A stretch of 64,000 nucleotides of DNA from Pigmentibacter ruber (GCF_009792895.1 NZ_WSSC01000001.1:868001-932000); one strand, 5' to 3'; shown: positions 46,030-55,740, numbered from the stretch's first letter. Notes: generated by a model from the letters alone, not told the origin. A program made the numbers and translations.

Positions 46030-46650
46030 TCATTGTATATTAACCAAATTTGAATCAAATTCAATTTTATCTATATCATTTGGAATTATTTGTATTACTG
46101 GGTATTTGTAATTGTTTAACTCATTGCCATAATTTCTGTTTCTAATTTTTTGAAGTATTTTTACAATAGATTTTGCTATAAAAAAATATTCATCAGTGGT
46201 GTTAGGTTTGGTTGAAATCATAATTTTTTTTGATGTAAATAAACCCAGTATTTTATTTTGATAAGAAATTTTTAGTTTATTTAAGTGATAATCATTCTCT
46301 ATAATTTCAATGTTAAAACTTATATTATCTTCTCTATTCAAAACAAGCATATTTTTTCCATTTAGCATTAATTGTAACCAAAAACCTTGGATAAATATTG
46401 TGACAGTTGTTGCAGGAGAATATAATCTTATAAAATCTTTTTTTTCTAACTTAGCAATAAGATGTAAAAATCTTCCTTTTCTATCAAATGAAGATTCTAC
46501 TTTTGTTACTTTAAATATTTCTTGTGCAATTTCAGATGCTGTTTTTTGTGCATTTGAATTCGACTTCATAAAAAATTTTCCTTGTGGCTTTATGAATAGT
46601 TTTGATGATGGCAAATAATATATAATATTTTTTGTTTTTTCCTCACCCAT
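46030..46650 (-). CDS. Hypothetical protein, converging with the divergent flagellin gene
   Basis: The 206-residue protein is not recognised. It has no signal peptide and alternates strands and helices (FDRKGRFLHLIAKLEKKDFIRLY, TVTIFIQGFWLQLML, LKISYQNKILGLF), a pattern that could suit a PilZ-like or lipid-binding barrel, but no RxxxR/DxSxxG PilZ motif is seen. Two starts are possible: ATG 46650, inside a perfect inverted repeat and without a ribosome site, or ATG 46569 with AAGGAAAA upstream. The latter gives 179 residues and is the more usual context. Confidence 0.5.
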   Translation of the reverse strand: MGEEKTKNIIYYLPSSKLFIKPQGKFFMKSNSNAQKTASEIAQEIFKVTKVESSFDRKGRFLHLIAKLEKKDFIRLYSPATTVTIFIQGFWLQLMLNGKNMLVLNREDNISFNIEIIENDYHLNKLKISYQNKILGLFTSKKIMISTKPNTTDEYFFIAKSIVKILQKIRNRNYGNELNNYKYPVIQIIPNDIDKIEFDSNLVNIQ

Positions 46651-46669
46651 AGAGTTGATTTACTCTATG
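46648..46669. repeat. Perfect 8-bp inverted repeat over a possible start codon
   Basis: CATAGAGT (46648-46655) and ACTCTATG (46662-46669) flank a 6-nt centre. One arm contains the upstream candidate start codon of the hypothetical gene. It could be an operator or an mRNA hairpin, or chance. Confidence 0.45.
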
Positions 46670-46769
46670 AATGATTCTTAACTTAAATTGACTACTTAGG
46701 TGTGTCGAAGATTTGACTGGTAATATTTTAGACAGTTTTGCAAACATCAAAAGAATTTATTTTTTTATA

Positions 46770-47891
46770 TCAAGAGATAAGTTGTCTCCAACCATATGGA
46801 TCTGGAAGTTTTCCTGATTGTATTCCAACTAACTCACTTTTTAATCGCATGCTTATTTCACCAATTTTTCCATTATTTATTTCAACTTTTTCATCACCAT
46901 CTAAAAGACAACCGACTGGAGAGATAACGGCAGCAGTGCCACAGGCAAACATCTCTGTTAATTTGCCTGTTTTTGCATCAGCTATAATTTGGTTGATATC
47001 AACTTTTGTCTCTTCTACAGGAATGTTTAATTGTCTAGCAATTTGTATCACCGAAGCTCGCGTTATTCCATGCAAAATGCTGCCAGATAATGCAGGAGTG
47101 ACAATTCTGTCTTGATAAACAAACATTACATTCATAGCTCCTGCTTCCTCAACGTAACGATGTTCCTTTGCATCAAGCCAAAGAACTTGTTCAGCCCCCT
47201 TATCCTTAGCTATTTTCATAGGGAGTAATGAAGAAGCATAATTTCCTCCACACTTTGCTTCTCCAGCGCCTCCTATGGCAGCTCGGGATAAGTTTCTTTC
47301 AATATAAACTGATATAGTAGTTTCACTAGTAAAATAGTTTTTTGATGGACTTAAAATGATAAAAAAACGATAATCTTGTGAAGCTCTATAAGATACCCCC
47401 CTATCTAAAGCAATCATCGATGGCCTAATGTACATCGCTCCTGGAGAGGGTAAAATCCAATCTTTATCTATTTTTACAAGTTCTTTGATGCAGTGAACAA
47501 AAAGATCTTCTGGAAAAGGTTCCATTCCCATTCTTTGAGCAGATTTAGCCATTCTTTCTGCATTTTTATCGGGGCGGAAGAGAAAAATTTCTTTTTCATT
47601 GTTCTCTGAACGATAGGCTTTCAATCCCTCAAATATAGTTTGCCCATAGTGAAAAACCACCGAATTGGGAGTGAGCGAAAATGGCTTATAGGGGAGAATC
47701 TCTGGGTTCTGCCACCCATTTTTTCTTGGTAAAAAATCACATATCAACATGTGATTGGTTGGGATGGCTCCAAAAGGAATATGGTCGTTTAAAGAGGGAG
47801 GAGCTTTCCTTTTATGCTTGGGTAAAAGATTTTTTATAATTTTGAAATGATTAATAAAATTTTGACTACTGGTTGAACTCTTTAAACTCAT
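46770..47891 (-). CDS. ilvE: Branched-chain amino acid aminotransferase
   Basis: This fold-type IV PLP enzyme (373 residues) interconverts leucine, isoleucine and valine with their 2-oxo acids. The PLP lysine is in GEAKCGGNYASSL; other motifs are VVFHYGQTIFEGLKAYR, YIRPSMIALD, YVEEAGAMNVMF and the substrate-side CGTAAVISPVG. The length and motifs fit the BCAT type II (eukaryote-like) group rather than short E. coli IlvE (about 310). ATG 47891 is chosen for the GGGAAG site upstream; the frame runs 30 codons further to 47981 without a site. It is monocistronic. Confidence 0.93.
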   Translation of the reverse strand: MSLKSSTSSQNFINHFKIIKNLLPKHKRKAPPSLNDHIPFGAIPTNHMLICDFLPRKNGWQNPEILPYKPFSLTPNSVVFHYGQTIFEGLKAYRSENNEKEIFLFRPDKNAERMAKSAQRMGMEPFPEDLFVHCIKELVKIDKDWILPSPGAMYIRPSMIALDRGVSYRASQDYRFFIILSPSKNYFTSETTISVYIERNLSRAAIGGAGEAKCGGNYASSLLPMKIAKDKGAEQVLWLDAKEHRYVEEAGAMNVMFVYQDRIVTPALSGSILHGITRASVIQIARQLNIPVEETKVDINQIIADAKTGKLTEMFACGTAAVISPVGCLLDGDEKVEINNGKIGEISMRLKSELVGIQSGKLPDPYGWRQLIS

Positions 47892-48061
47892 TTGTCTTCC
47901 CTTTTCTTTTATTTCATGAAACGAGTCTAAGCCATGAACCTTGGCTACTAGATATGAAAGACTCCCTTCCACATCTAACATGTTTTTTCAATTAAGTAAG
48001 AGTTCTTAATCTCTTTCGAAATTGAAAAAGGTTTGACCTAGAAAAAAATTAGAATCGAAGC

Positions 48062-48090
48062 TTGACAAGATTTGCTAACGTTGGCATACA
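48062..48090 (+). promoter_or_regulatory. Promoter of tRNA-Gln
   Basis: TTGACA (48062-48067, exact -35) and CATACA (48085-48090) are separated by 17 nt and lie 15 nt before the mature tRNA start. Confidence 0.6.
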
Positions 48091-48105
48091 GGTTTCACCA
48101 CCGAT

Positions 48106-48180
48106 TGGGGCATCGACAAGCGGTAAGTCAACGGTTTTTGATACCGTCATTCCTAGGTTCGAATCCTAGTGCCCCAGCCA
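48106..48180 (+). tRNA. tRNA-Gln (TTG)
   Basis: Acceptor TGGGGCA pairs with TGCCCCA, then discriminator G and encoded CCA (48178-48180). Anticodon stem ACGGT/ACCGT closes the loop TTTTGAT, giving anticodon TTG (Gln, CAA). T-arm CTAGGTTCGAATCCTAG is canonical. Length 75 with CCA. Confidence 0.95.
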
Positions 48181-48234
48181 CATTTCGACAAGAAATCCAT
48201 TTAGTAAAAAATAAAAAAAATGCCTAAAGAAAAC

Positions 48235-49683
48235 TTAGTTACTTTCTGTGTGACTTAACGGAAGGTTTAGAATAACTGTTGTTCCTTCTCCCTCTTTGCT
48301 TTTAATTTCTATAGTACCGTTATGCATATTTACCATGCTTTTTACCAACGAAAGACCTAAACCCATATTTTTTGATGATGTGTGTCTTGCTTTATCAATT
48401 CGATAGAATCTATCAAATAAATGTGGAATATTTTTTTCAGAAATTCCCACCCCTGTATCTTGCACTTCGATATGTAAATTATTATCTATTTTTAAAGCTT
48501 TAATTTTAATATTTCCGTGATCTTTATTATATGTAATTGCATTCGATAAAAGGTTACTTATAATTCTTTGGAAAAGTACTTTATCAACTTGAGCTTTTAT
48601 ATTTTTTTCGCTTTCCAAACTAATAGTAATAAATTTTTCTTCAGCAATCCCCTCATATAAATCTTTCATATTATTTAATTCTTCAAAAACATTAATTTCT
48701 TCTGCTTGAATCCTTATATTCTGCTTTTCAGAACGTGAAAGAAATGTTAAGTTATCTATAATTCTTGTAAGTCTATGGCATTCTTCTAAATTAGAGTGGA
48801 GTATATCAATATAGTCTTGATTAGTTCTTTTCTTTTGTAACGTTACTTCAATCTCACCTTTTAAATTATTTACGGGTGTCCTAATTTCATGCGCTATGTC
48901 ATCAGAAAATTGACTTATTCTTCTAAAAGAATCTTCAAGCCGCTCTAATACTTCATTAAATGAATTCTTAATTATTTTAATTTCTTGGGGAAGCCAGTCG
49001 ATATCAACTCTTTCATGTAAATTAGAAGATGTAATGCTGCTTATCTTTTTTACTATTCTATGTATTGGACTTAAAATTATTTTAGAAATAAATATAGAAA
49101 GAATTAAGAAAAATATTAATATTGCTAATGAAATGAAATTTGAACGATTTTTAAAGCTTGTTAAAATTGAAATTCTATTCGTCTTGTCCGATAATACTTC
49201 TATATGTAAAACTTTATTATTGTGAACTATTTCTTTTTTAATATAGTAAAAATATTTAGAATTTTTAGATCTAATATTAATGTCATCATCTGGTGTGACA
49301 AGATTTTCAGTTACATTTTCTCGAAGTGAATACAAAAATTTGAACATCCCAGGTGTTATAAACATAATTTTTCTATTTGTTACGTCTTCGACTAAAAAGA
49401 AAAGATTATCATTAACTTCAAAAAAAAGACACTCAAAAGGAGATCTGCTAGGATTTTCTCGCCTGTCAATTAATCTTATTATTTCTTGGATATTTTTTTC
49501 AAGAGTTACTTTTTCATTTTGATTGTAAAAAGATGAGATGAAACTATTAAATAAATAATTTTGTGAAAAAATTAGGATAAGACAGGTTATGATGTACCAA
49601 AATGAAAGCCAAATTGTAAAACTGATGTTAAAGTTATTTTCTCTTATATTCTTAATAAATAATGAGATTTTTTGCATGCTCAA
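48235..49683 (-). CDS. Membrane sensor histidine kinase (CusS-like architecture)
   Basis: This 482-residue two-TM kinase has TM1 at about residues 22-45, a periplasmic sensor of about 135 residues, TM2 at about 182-206 and a HAMP domain (LSPIHRIVKKISSITSSNL). The H-box is DDIAHEIRTPVNNLKGEIEV, the N-box RIISNLLSNAITYN and the G-boxes VQDTGVGISEKNI and GLGLSLVKSM. All catalytic motifs are present. The layout resembles heavy-metal or envelope sensors, but the periplasmic part has no clear metal ligands, so the signal is unknown. It starts 4 nt inside the response-regulator gene and forms a two-gene operon with it. Confidence 0.92.
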   Translation of the reverse strand: MSMQKISLFIKNIRENNFNISFTIWLSFWYIITCLILIFSQNYLFNSFISSFYNQNEKVTLEKNIQEIIRLIDRRENPSRSPFECLFFEVNDNLFFLVEDVTNRKIMFITPGMFKFLYSLRENVTENLVTPDDDINIRSKNSKYFYYIKKEIVHNNKVLHIEVLSDKTNRISILTSFKNRSNFISLAILIFFLILSIFISKIILSPIHRIVKKISSITSSNLHERVDIDWLPQEIKIIKNSFNEVLERLEDSFRRISQFSDDIAHEIRTPVNNLKGEIEVTLQKKRTNQDYIDILHSNLEECHRLTRIIDNLTFLSRSEKQNIRIQAEEINVFEELNNMKDLYEGIAEEKFITISLESEKNIKAQVDKVLFQRIISNLLSNAITYNKDHGNIKIKALKIDNNLHIEVQDTGVGISEKNIPHLFDRFYRIDKARHTSSKNMGLGLSLVKSMVNMHNGTIEIKSKEGEGTTVILNLPLSHTESN

Positions 49684-50351
49684 CTTTCATCAAACATATA
49701 TCCAATTCCTCTAACAGTTTTAATAAATTTTTTATTAAATCCGTCATCAATTTTAGCTCTAAGTCTTCTTATATGCACATCTACAACATTTGTATCAGTA
49801 TCAAAATTAATGTTCCATATTTTTTCAGATATTTCACTTCTAGATAGTGCAACATTATGATTCCGAATTAGCAAAGACAATAGCATGAATTCTTTTGGAG
49901 TTAGTTCAATTTTTTTACCTTCTCGTGAAACCTTTTTCTTGTTAAAATCTATTTCAAGATCTGCAAAAGATAAAATATCTTTTTGAATTGTAGGTTTTCT
50001 TCTTAAAACTGTCTGGATTCGCGCAACAAGCTCAGAAAATGCAAATGGTTTTACAAGGTAGTCATCAGCACCTAAATTTAGGCCTTTGACTTTATCCTCT
50101 ATATCATCACGTGCAGTAAGCATTATAATATGAGTTTTATTATCAGAAGCTCTTAACTCTTTAAGGATAGACCAACCATCTAATTGAGGAAGCATAACGT
50201 CTAATATAATTAAATCATAATTATTCACTTGCGCTAAAATAAGACCTTCTTGCCCATTAGACTCAACGTCAACGACATATCCTTTTTCTGTAAGTCCTTT
50301 TTTTAGAAAGGATGCTGTCTTTTCAGCATCTTCAATAATTAAAATTTTCAT
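49680..50351 (-). CDS. OmpR/PhoB-family response regulator
   Basis: This 223-residue regulator has a receiver domain with acidic pocket E7/D8, phospho-acceptor D51 (LIILDVMLP) and Lys in YLVKPF, and a C-terminal winged helix (about 125-222; LTPKEFMLLSLLIRN, VDVHIRRLRAKID, FIKTVRGIGYMF). It receives phosphate from the kinase encoded directly after it. It is transcribed away from the lipoprotein island; the 561-bp divergent spacer holds two inverted repeats that could be its targets. Confidence 0.94.
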   Translation of the reverse strand: MKILIIEDAEKTASFLKKGLTEKGYVVDVESNGQEGLILAQVNNYDLIILDVMLPQLDGWSILKELRASDNKTHIIMLTARDDIEDKVKGLNLGADDYLVKPFAFSELVARIQTVLRRKPTIQKDILSFADLEIDFNKKKVSREGKKIELTPKEFMLLSLLIRNHNVALSRSEISEKIWNINFDTDTNVVDVHIRRLRAKIDDGFNKKFIKTVRGIGYMFDES

Positions 50352-50912
50352 TAGAAATCCCCTGTTGTTTCTTTATAACAAATTATTAATTACCTTCCAA
50401 TGCGCATATTTTGACAAAATGTATAACGTATTGAAAAGGTTACATAAAACCAAAATTCTCAAAGTGTAATTCTATGAAAATACTGAGAAAATAGTAAAAT
50501 AAGAAGTTATTTTTATATACTTCTTATTAAGAATATTACAAATAAAATTCTAAATTTGTAATCTTAATTTCAGATCGGAATTGAAAGTAATATTTTAATT
50601 CTTTGGAATTAGTATATTACAAAAATAATCAAAAAATTCTTAATTTTTACTTCATAAATATGTAATTATTTAGAGGATAAATTAATAAAAAACCAATCTT
50701 TTTAAGTTGTTACTTCAGCTTTAATTATAGAGAATTAAAATAATGTATTTAATAAGTGTTTAACACCTTTGTAATCACTAATATTCTATAAAAAAGATGT
50801 GTTTTTAAAGTTATTTTAGAGGTTAACTGGGAATTATAACTCTTTATAGCTTTATTTTTTGTAAACAATTTAGTTTTTTTAACTAATTGATTTTGGAAGG
50901 GATTATCTATAA
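50352..50912. other. Divergent spacer (561 bp) with two perfect inverted repeats
   Basis: AT-rich, no ORF with a ribosome site. It lies between the response-regulator gene (minus strand) and the small lipoprotein gene (plus strand), so both promoters must be here. Inverted repeats: AATAAGAAGT at 50498-50507 with ACTTCTTATT at 50519-50528, and ATTACAAAT at 50535-50543 with ATTTGTAAT at 50554-50562. A further ATTACAAA occurs near 50633. Confidence 0.6.
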
Positions 50913-51056
50913 ATGAAAAAAATATTAACTATTTTTTTAATTATTCCTGTTTTGCTTGCTTCTTGTGAGAAGAAATCTTCAACAGCAGATAAGCCAACTT
51001 CTTCTATTAACTTTGAAGATTCTAATTTTTCTATTCCTTCCGAATGTGAAGGTTAA
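50913..51056 (+). CDS. Small lipoprotein (47 residues)
   Basis: The ORF begins MKKILTIFLIIPVLLASC, a short signal with lipobox LASC (Cys18), then 29 polar residues rich in Ser and acidic residues, ending PSECEG. GGAAGGG lies about 11 nt before the ATG. Lipid anchoring would leave a tiny tail in the periplasm, as in lysis- or entericidin-like lipoproteins, but no family is recognised. It lies 42 nt upstream of the large lipoprotein gene and is probably co-transcribed with it. Confidence 0.65.
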   Translation: MKKILTIFLIIPVLLASCEKKSSTADKPTSSINFEDSNFSIPSECEG

Positions 51057-51098
51057 TTTTTTAACTTTTTTCTTCACAACTAACTTAAAGGGTTTTTT

Positions 51099-53348
51099 AT
51101 GAAAATTCGTAATACGAAATTACTTCAACTCACGATGCTGACTATTGCTGGTGCAGCATTTGCGATTTCCTGTAACAAAGGAAAATCATCTTCCTCTGAG
51201 CAATCATCAGCAGATGTTACACCATCTAAAGTTGATGATGCTAAGTTAACAGTTAGTGTACCAGTAGCTCAAATTACAGCTAAAGTTGGTGCAAAAAAAG
51301 AACAAGTTATATTAATTAAAAATGAAGGCACAAAGCCTGCTACGAATATTGTATTGAGTGGACTTAGTTCTCCTTTCACAATTAAACCTGCAGTTACACC
51401 AGTTGAGCCAGCAAAAGAAGATTCTCCTGCAAAATCTGATTCTGCTAGTAAGCCACAAGCTCAAGCAAAAACAGAAGCTCCAATAAAACCAGCTGTTCCT
51501 GCAAAAACTGAAGAAGAAACAACGGATCCTTCTAAACCTGTAGAACCAACAAAAAATGCATGTGAAATAAAAGCATTAGCTCCAGGTGAATCTTGTGAAG
51601 TAACAATTGAATTTGCACCTGAGAAAGTAGGAAGTGGGAAAGAAACTCTTACTTTACAATACATGAGTGAAGGAAAAGCCCTATCCTCTGCATCAGACAT
51701 TGCTTACTTAGCTAAAGGTAAAATTGAATTAGAAATTCCAACTCTTCCACAATTCCAAGCAGAAGTAAGAAAACCAGTTACTCAAACATTGACTATTAAA
51801 AATAACGGTGAAGAAGCTATAACTGGATTAAAAATTGCTGAATTAACAGCTCCTTTAAGCTCCAAATCAACTTGTAAAGACTCATTAGAAGTTGGTGCAA
51901 CTTGTGACATTGAAATTACTTTTAATCCGTTAGAAGTAGTTAGCAGCCTTGTTGATCTGAAAATTTCTTATAATGATATTGATGAAGATGGGAATGAAAA
52001 GCCAGTTACAGCTACTACTCAGCTATCATACCAAACTACAGGAATTGCAAATTTAACAATCGAGTCTACAGCGGATTATTTAATTGCAAATGTTAATTCT
52101 TCTGCAACTCGTACTTACACTATTAAAAATGCAGGGAATGGAAAAGCAACAAAATTAGCTCTACCCGTTTTAGTATCTCCATTAAAAATTGGTGCGACAA
52201 CTTGTAAAGCTGAATTAGATAAAGATCAAAGTTGTACTTTTGACGTAGTTTTAACTGCAGATAAAGATAATTATGAAACTGCAGGATATGCAATGGCTGT
52301 GGTTTATAACGATGGTAAAGCGCAAAAAACTGCAATTTCTAATATAAACTTTAAATCAGTTCCAGCAAATGTTCTAAATCTTTCTCAATATAAAGTTGCT
52401 ACTGCAAGTATTGAAATTGGAACAATTTGTAAAACAGCTGAAGTTTATGGAAATGGTTCACACAATATTCCTTTGGTTTCTACATTTACTGGTACAGACA
52501 TTAATGGAAAAAAAGTTGAAGTTAAATTAGCTGATGTAATGAAATCTACTCAAGTTCAATTAGTTGCTGGTGGTGTTAGTATTGAGGCGCCTGGAATAAA
52601 AGCTGTGAAAGATGCTTATTCTAAATGTATTGATGGTTCATCAATTCCAGAAGGTGTTTCAGCAGTTTATTTAACTTCCAAAGCTAATGGTCAAACGTTA
52701 GATGTTGGTGCGAAACTTTCTTATGTTGAAAAAGATGGAAAAGTTTCTTCTGTAAGTACAGATAACTATCAAGCAGGGCGTATTAAAGTAGATGTAAAAG
52801 ACAATCCTTTCTTAAAGATTGCTGCAGATTCTTTATACTCTATTGGAATTATTGCAGATGACTATAGCAGTGGATTGGTAACAAGAGACAATTATAGATT
52901 ATTTAGAATTGCTCCAAATCTTAAAGATATTCCATCTTTATCTATTGCACGTGTTGCTCAAATTCGTATCACAAATACGAATCAAAATAAGAGTTCAAAC
53001 TGGTACCAAATATCTGCGGATAAATTCAGCACAGATTTAGCTTGGTTTGACCAAGGGCAAAGAAAAACATTTATGAATAATCAATATAGAAGAGAATTCT
53101 ATTCTGGTAAGTTCTTAAATGGTAGCTTAAAAGGTTCTGAGACTTCAGTTAACTTGAGTAAAAATAAATCAACAAATTTAACTTTAGCTCAAATAACTAG
53201 CCAAGACTTTGCTTTAGCTTCAATTTCTGACTCCGGTATGCCTAGCTGGGTAGGTAACTACCAATGGCACCTACCATTCAAATTTGAAATGCAAGGTACA
53301 GATTCATTTGGTAACCAATTCACAGCAGTAATGGGCGATAATTTCTAA
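51099..53348 (+). CDS. Large lipoprotein with Ig-like repeats and a shared C-terminal domain
   Basis: The 749-residue lipoprotein has signal lipobox AISC (Cys25) and a Ser/Pro/Ala/Lys linker, then three Ig-like beta domains (about residues 45-205, 205-315 and 315-420). Each has the pattern of surface ASH/choice-of-anchor-D modules: TLTIKNNGEEAITGLKI, TCDIEITFNP, TYTIKNAGNGKATKLALP, SCTFDVVLTA. The first is split by a Pro/Lys-rich insert. The C-terminal 320 residues contain NGSHNIP, KCIDGSSIPEG and DSFGNQF motifs shared with the two lipoproteins downstream. It is probably anchored in the outer membrane. Function unknown. Confidence 0.75.
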   Translation: MKIRNTKLLQLTMLTIAGAAFAISCNKGKSSSSEQSSADVTPSKVDDAKLTVSVPVAQITAKVGAKKEQVILIKNEGTKPATNIVLSGLSSPFTIKPAVTPVEPAKEDSPAKSDSASKPQAQAKTEAPIKPAVPAKTEEETTDPSKPVEPTKNACEIKALAPGESCEVTIEFAPEKVGSGKETLTLQYMSEGKALSSASDIAYLAKGKIELEIPTLPQFQAEVRKPVTQTLTIKNNGEEAITGLKIAELTAPLSSKSTCKDSLEVGATCDIEITFNPLEVVSSLVDLKISYNDIDEDGNEKPVTATTQLSYQTTGIANLTIESTADYLIANVNSSATRTYTIKNAGNGKATKLALPVLVSPLKIGATTCKAELDKDQSCTFDVVLTADKDNYETAGYAMAVVYNDGKAQKTAISNINFKSVPANVLNLSQYKVATASIEIGTICKTAEVYGNGSHNIPLVSTFTGTDINGKKVEVKLADVMKSTQVQLVAGGVSIEAPGIKAVKDAYSKCIDGSSIPEGVSAVYLTSKANGQTLDVGAKLSYVEKDGKVSSVSTDNYQAGRIKVDVKDNPFLKIAADSLYSIGIIADDYSSGLVTRDNYRLFRIAPNLKDIPSLSIARVAQIRITNTNQNKSSNWYQISADKFSTDLAWFDQGQRKTFMNNQYRREFYSGKFLNGSLKGSETSVNLSKNKSTNLTLAQITSQDFALASISDSGMPSWVGNYQWHLPFKFEMQGTDSFGNQFTAVMGDNF

Positions 53349-53775
53349 GATTGAACAATATAGTTCAACGCTTTTAAACTCCAAAAATTTGTAAGAATTT
53401 TTGGAGTTTTTTTTTATTATTATTACTTTCTTTATTTCTTCTTGAAATACTTACAAAATTTATGCTTAGGCTCTCTTATTAGAAGAGTTTTTTTTATAGT
53501 TATTCTATAAATATTTTTATTAAAATTTTAAAATATAATACTTTATAATTACTTTTTTTATTTCTTTGTTTTTTATTTTTTATTTTATAAGAAATTTATT
53601 TCAATTAATTAAAATAAATTTATTCATAAAAATATTTTCAAATTTTAATATTTTGTAATTTAGAAATAAAATTGACATCTATGGTTAACTTTAATTATCT
53701 ATATCGCTTGTTAATATAAATCTATTTCTGATTTTTCTTTTTGCAAAATTGAGATTAAAAAATTATGGAGTAACA
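53349..53775. other. AT-rich spacer (427 bp)
   Basis: After the terminator at 53378-53415 the spacer is almost purely A and T with no supported ORF. It must hold the promoter for the next lipoprotein gene. A small inverted repeat TTGAAC/GTTCAA lies at 53351-53368. Confidence 0.6.
53378..53415 (+). terminator. Rho-independent terminator after the large lipoprotein gene
   Basis: ACTCCAAAAATT (53378-53389) pairs perfectly with AATTTTTGGAGT (53396-53407) around a 6-nt loop and is followed by a run of nine T. Confidence 0.92.
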
Positions 53776-55740
53776 ATGAAAAATAAAATAAATTATAGAT
53801 GTTTGAAAAATATAATATACTTAAATATTTTCCCAATATTTTTTATAAATTCATGTGCAAATAAAAACACTGAACAAAGTAAAAGTAATAGTAATAGCCA
53901 GGCATCACCTGTAGAGGAAAATCTGGCAGAAATAAAAATTCCAGATATCAAAATTAAGATTGATAGTAATGAAAATGTTATAAATCCAGAAAGAGATGAT
54001 ATAGATGATGATATTGAAGATGAAAACTTAGAAAGTATTGAAAAATATGGAGAAATAGAGAATGAATTAAATGGTGAAGAAAATAAAGCCATAAAAAATA
54101 AATTACAAAATGCTATTGAGAAAGAATTAGGTGTAAATAATAGCAATAGCTTAGAAATGTTGCCAATTTCATTAGCATCCCAAGAAAATAGTGAACCTAA
54201 AAGTTTTTCTAGTAATAATAACCTAGAACCAGCTCTTCCAGAATCTGATAATGGTCAAAATACATCTCCAAAAAATGCAAATTCAACAAATAATTTAAAG
54301 CATTCAAATAAGCTTTACCCCATTCTTGAAGATAATGTTGAAACTCAAATACTTTTGGAAGAAGAAACAAATGGTGATAAAAATATTAAAAAAAGTGACA
54401 AATTAGCTTCAAAAAAATCATTTAAAAGATTTGCAGAAAAGTTTAGGCAGAAACTAAAAAATCGGGGTACAAAACAAGAAGATAATTCAATAGATGAATA
54501 TCAACAGAGGAAAAAGCAAGAAGATAATTCAATATTGCATACTCAACTAGAAAGTTTTTCTAATACAGATTCTAGTAATGAAGTTAAGCATAATTATAAT
54601 GAAACAGGAATGTTCTCTCAAACATTACCAGAATTGAAGTTGGTAGAAAATTTTGATTCTTTGCAAGCTGAAAATATGCCAGTACCAAGTGCTCCGCAAG
54701 AAGATGATAACCTCATAACATATGAGCAAGTAGAAAAATTGTTGAAAAAAGAAGCATTAATTAATAAATTAAATTCAACAAAGGGTTTATTTCTAAAAGT
54801 ATGGTCATTATGCAGTGATTCTGAAAACATGAAAAATTCAACTTTATTTGATAATGGTTTTCATAAAATTCCATTGGCCTTTGGTATTTATAATTTCAAC
54901 AACAGTCAAATACCTTTGAGCGAAGATGAATATAATATTATTAAAGAAAATTTATTTTTGAAAGATTTTGAAAATAACATTACTAGAAAACTCTCAGAAA
55001 AAGAAAAAATATTTGATTCATTTGTAAGATGTACTAATGGAGTTGTTCCAAATAATGCAAATTTTTCAAATGTTTTTTATTTAAAGAATGAGAGAAAGGG
55101 TTCTAAAAAGATAAAAATTTCTTCATTTGTTAAAATTAATGAAATGAATCAAGAAATTTCAGTTTTGCCTAATGTGTTTTTAAAGATCCCTGTTAAAGTA
55201 AGTAGCCAAATTGAAAAACATGATTTATTTGATGAATTTAAACATATTTTTAAAGTTGAAAACTTAATTACAAAAGAAAAATATAAGTACTTGACATCAA
55301 AATACAATGGCAAATATAAAAATAATGAAAATGTTGAAATTTTCATCCAACGTGTTTTTTTAACTGATAAGGAAGGTAATAAGGTTACTTTTCTTCCAAG
55401 TGAGGCAAAACTTGAAAGTTATATTAATAATCTAAATTCTTTACTAATTGGAGAAAATAAAGTTTTACAAAATCTTGTATTTTTTAATTTGAAATCAGAT
55501 GTTAATTATATTTCAAATATATTTTCTAAATATTTTAATGAAAATAATTTAGTTTTTTCAGGAGTAAAAGACTATAAGCAAATTTTTAATAACATTCAAA
55601 AAAACAACAGTATTGGATTTCTTTTAAAAATTGATAACAAATTTGCGTCAGAAAGTCATTCGCCAATAGCTATAGAATTTGAAGGAATAGATAGTTTTGG
55701 TAATCCATTTATTTCAAAAATAAAAGATAGTAAATGGTAG
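53776..55740 (+). CDS. Lipoprotein of the NGxHxxP/DSFGN family, long acidic linker
   Basis: The 654-residue lipoprotein starts at ATG 53776 (GGAG 6 nt upstream; an in-frame upstream start at 53749 would bury the signal). Lipobox INSC (Cys27). About 300 residues of low-complexity acidic and Asn-rich linker follow. A C-terminal domain of about 320 residues contains NGFHKIP, RCTNGVVP and ends with DSFGNPFISKIKDSKW. The domain is clearly homologous, along its length, to the next lipoprotein (for example HIFKVENLITKEKYKYLTSKY against HVFKVENSSSKEKFKYLTAKY). Two conserved Cys may form a disulfide. Function unknown. Confidence 0.75.
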   Translation: MKNKINYRCLKNIIYLNIFPIFFINSCANKNTEQSKSNSNSQASPVEENLAEIKIPDIKIKIDSNENVINPERDDIDDDIEDENLESIEKYGEIENELNGEENKAIKNKLQNAIEKELGVNNSNSLEMLPISLASQENSEPKSFSSNNNLEPALPESDNGQNTSPKNANSTNNLKHSNKLYPILEDNVETQILLEEETNGDKNIKKSDKLASKKSFKRFAEKFRQKLKNRGTKQEDNSIDEYQQRKKQEDNSILHTQLESFSNTDSSNEVKHNYNETGMFSQTLPELKLVENFDSLQAENMPVPSAPQEDDNLITYEQVEKLLKKEALINKLNSTKGLFLKVWSLCSDSENMKNSTLFDNGFHKIPLAFGIYNFNNSQIPLSEDEYNIIKENLFLKDFENNITRKLSEKEKIFDSFVRCTNGVVPNNANFSNVFYLKNERKGSKKIKISSFVKINEMNQEISVLPNVFLKIPVKVSSQIEKHDLFDEFKHIFKVENLITKEKYKYLTSKYNGKYKNNENVEIFIQRVFLTDKEGNKVTFLPSEAKLESYINNLNSLLIGENKVLQNLVFFNLKSDVNYISNIFSKYFNENNLVFSGVKDYKQIFNNIQKNNSIGFLLKIDNKFASESHSPIAIEFEGIDSFGNPFISKIKDSKW

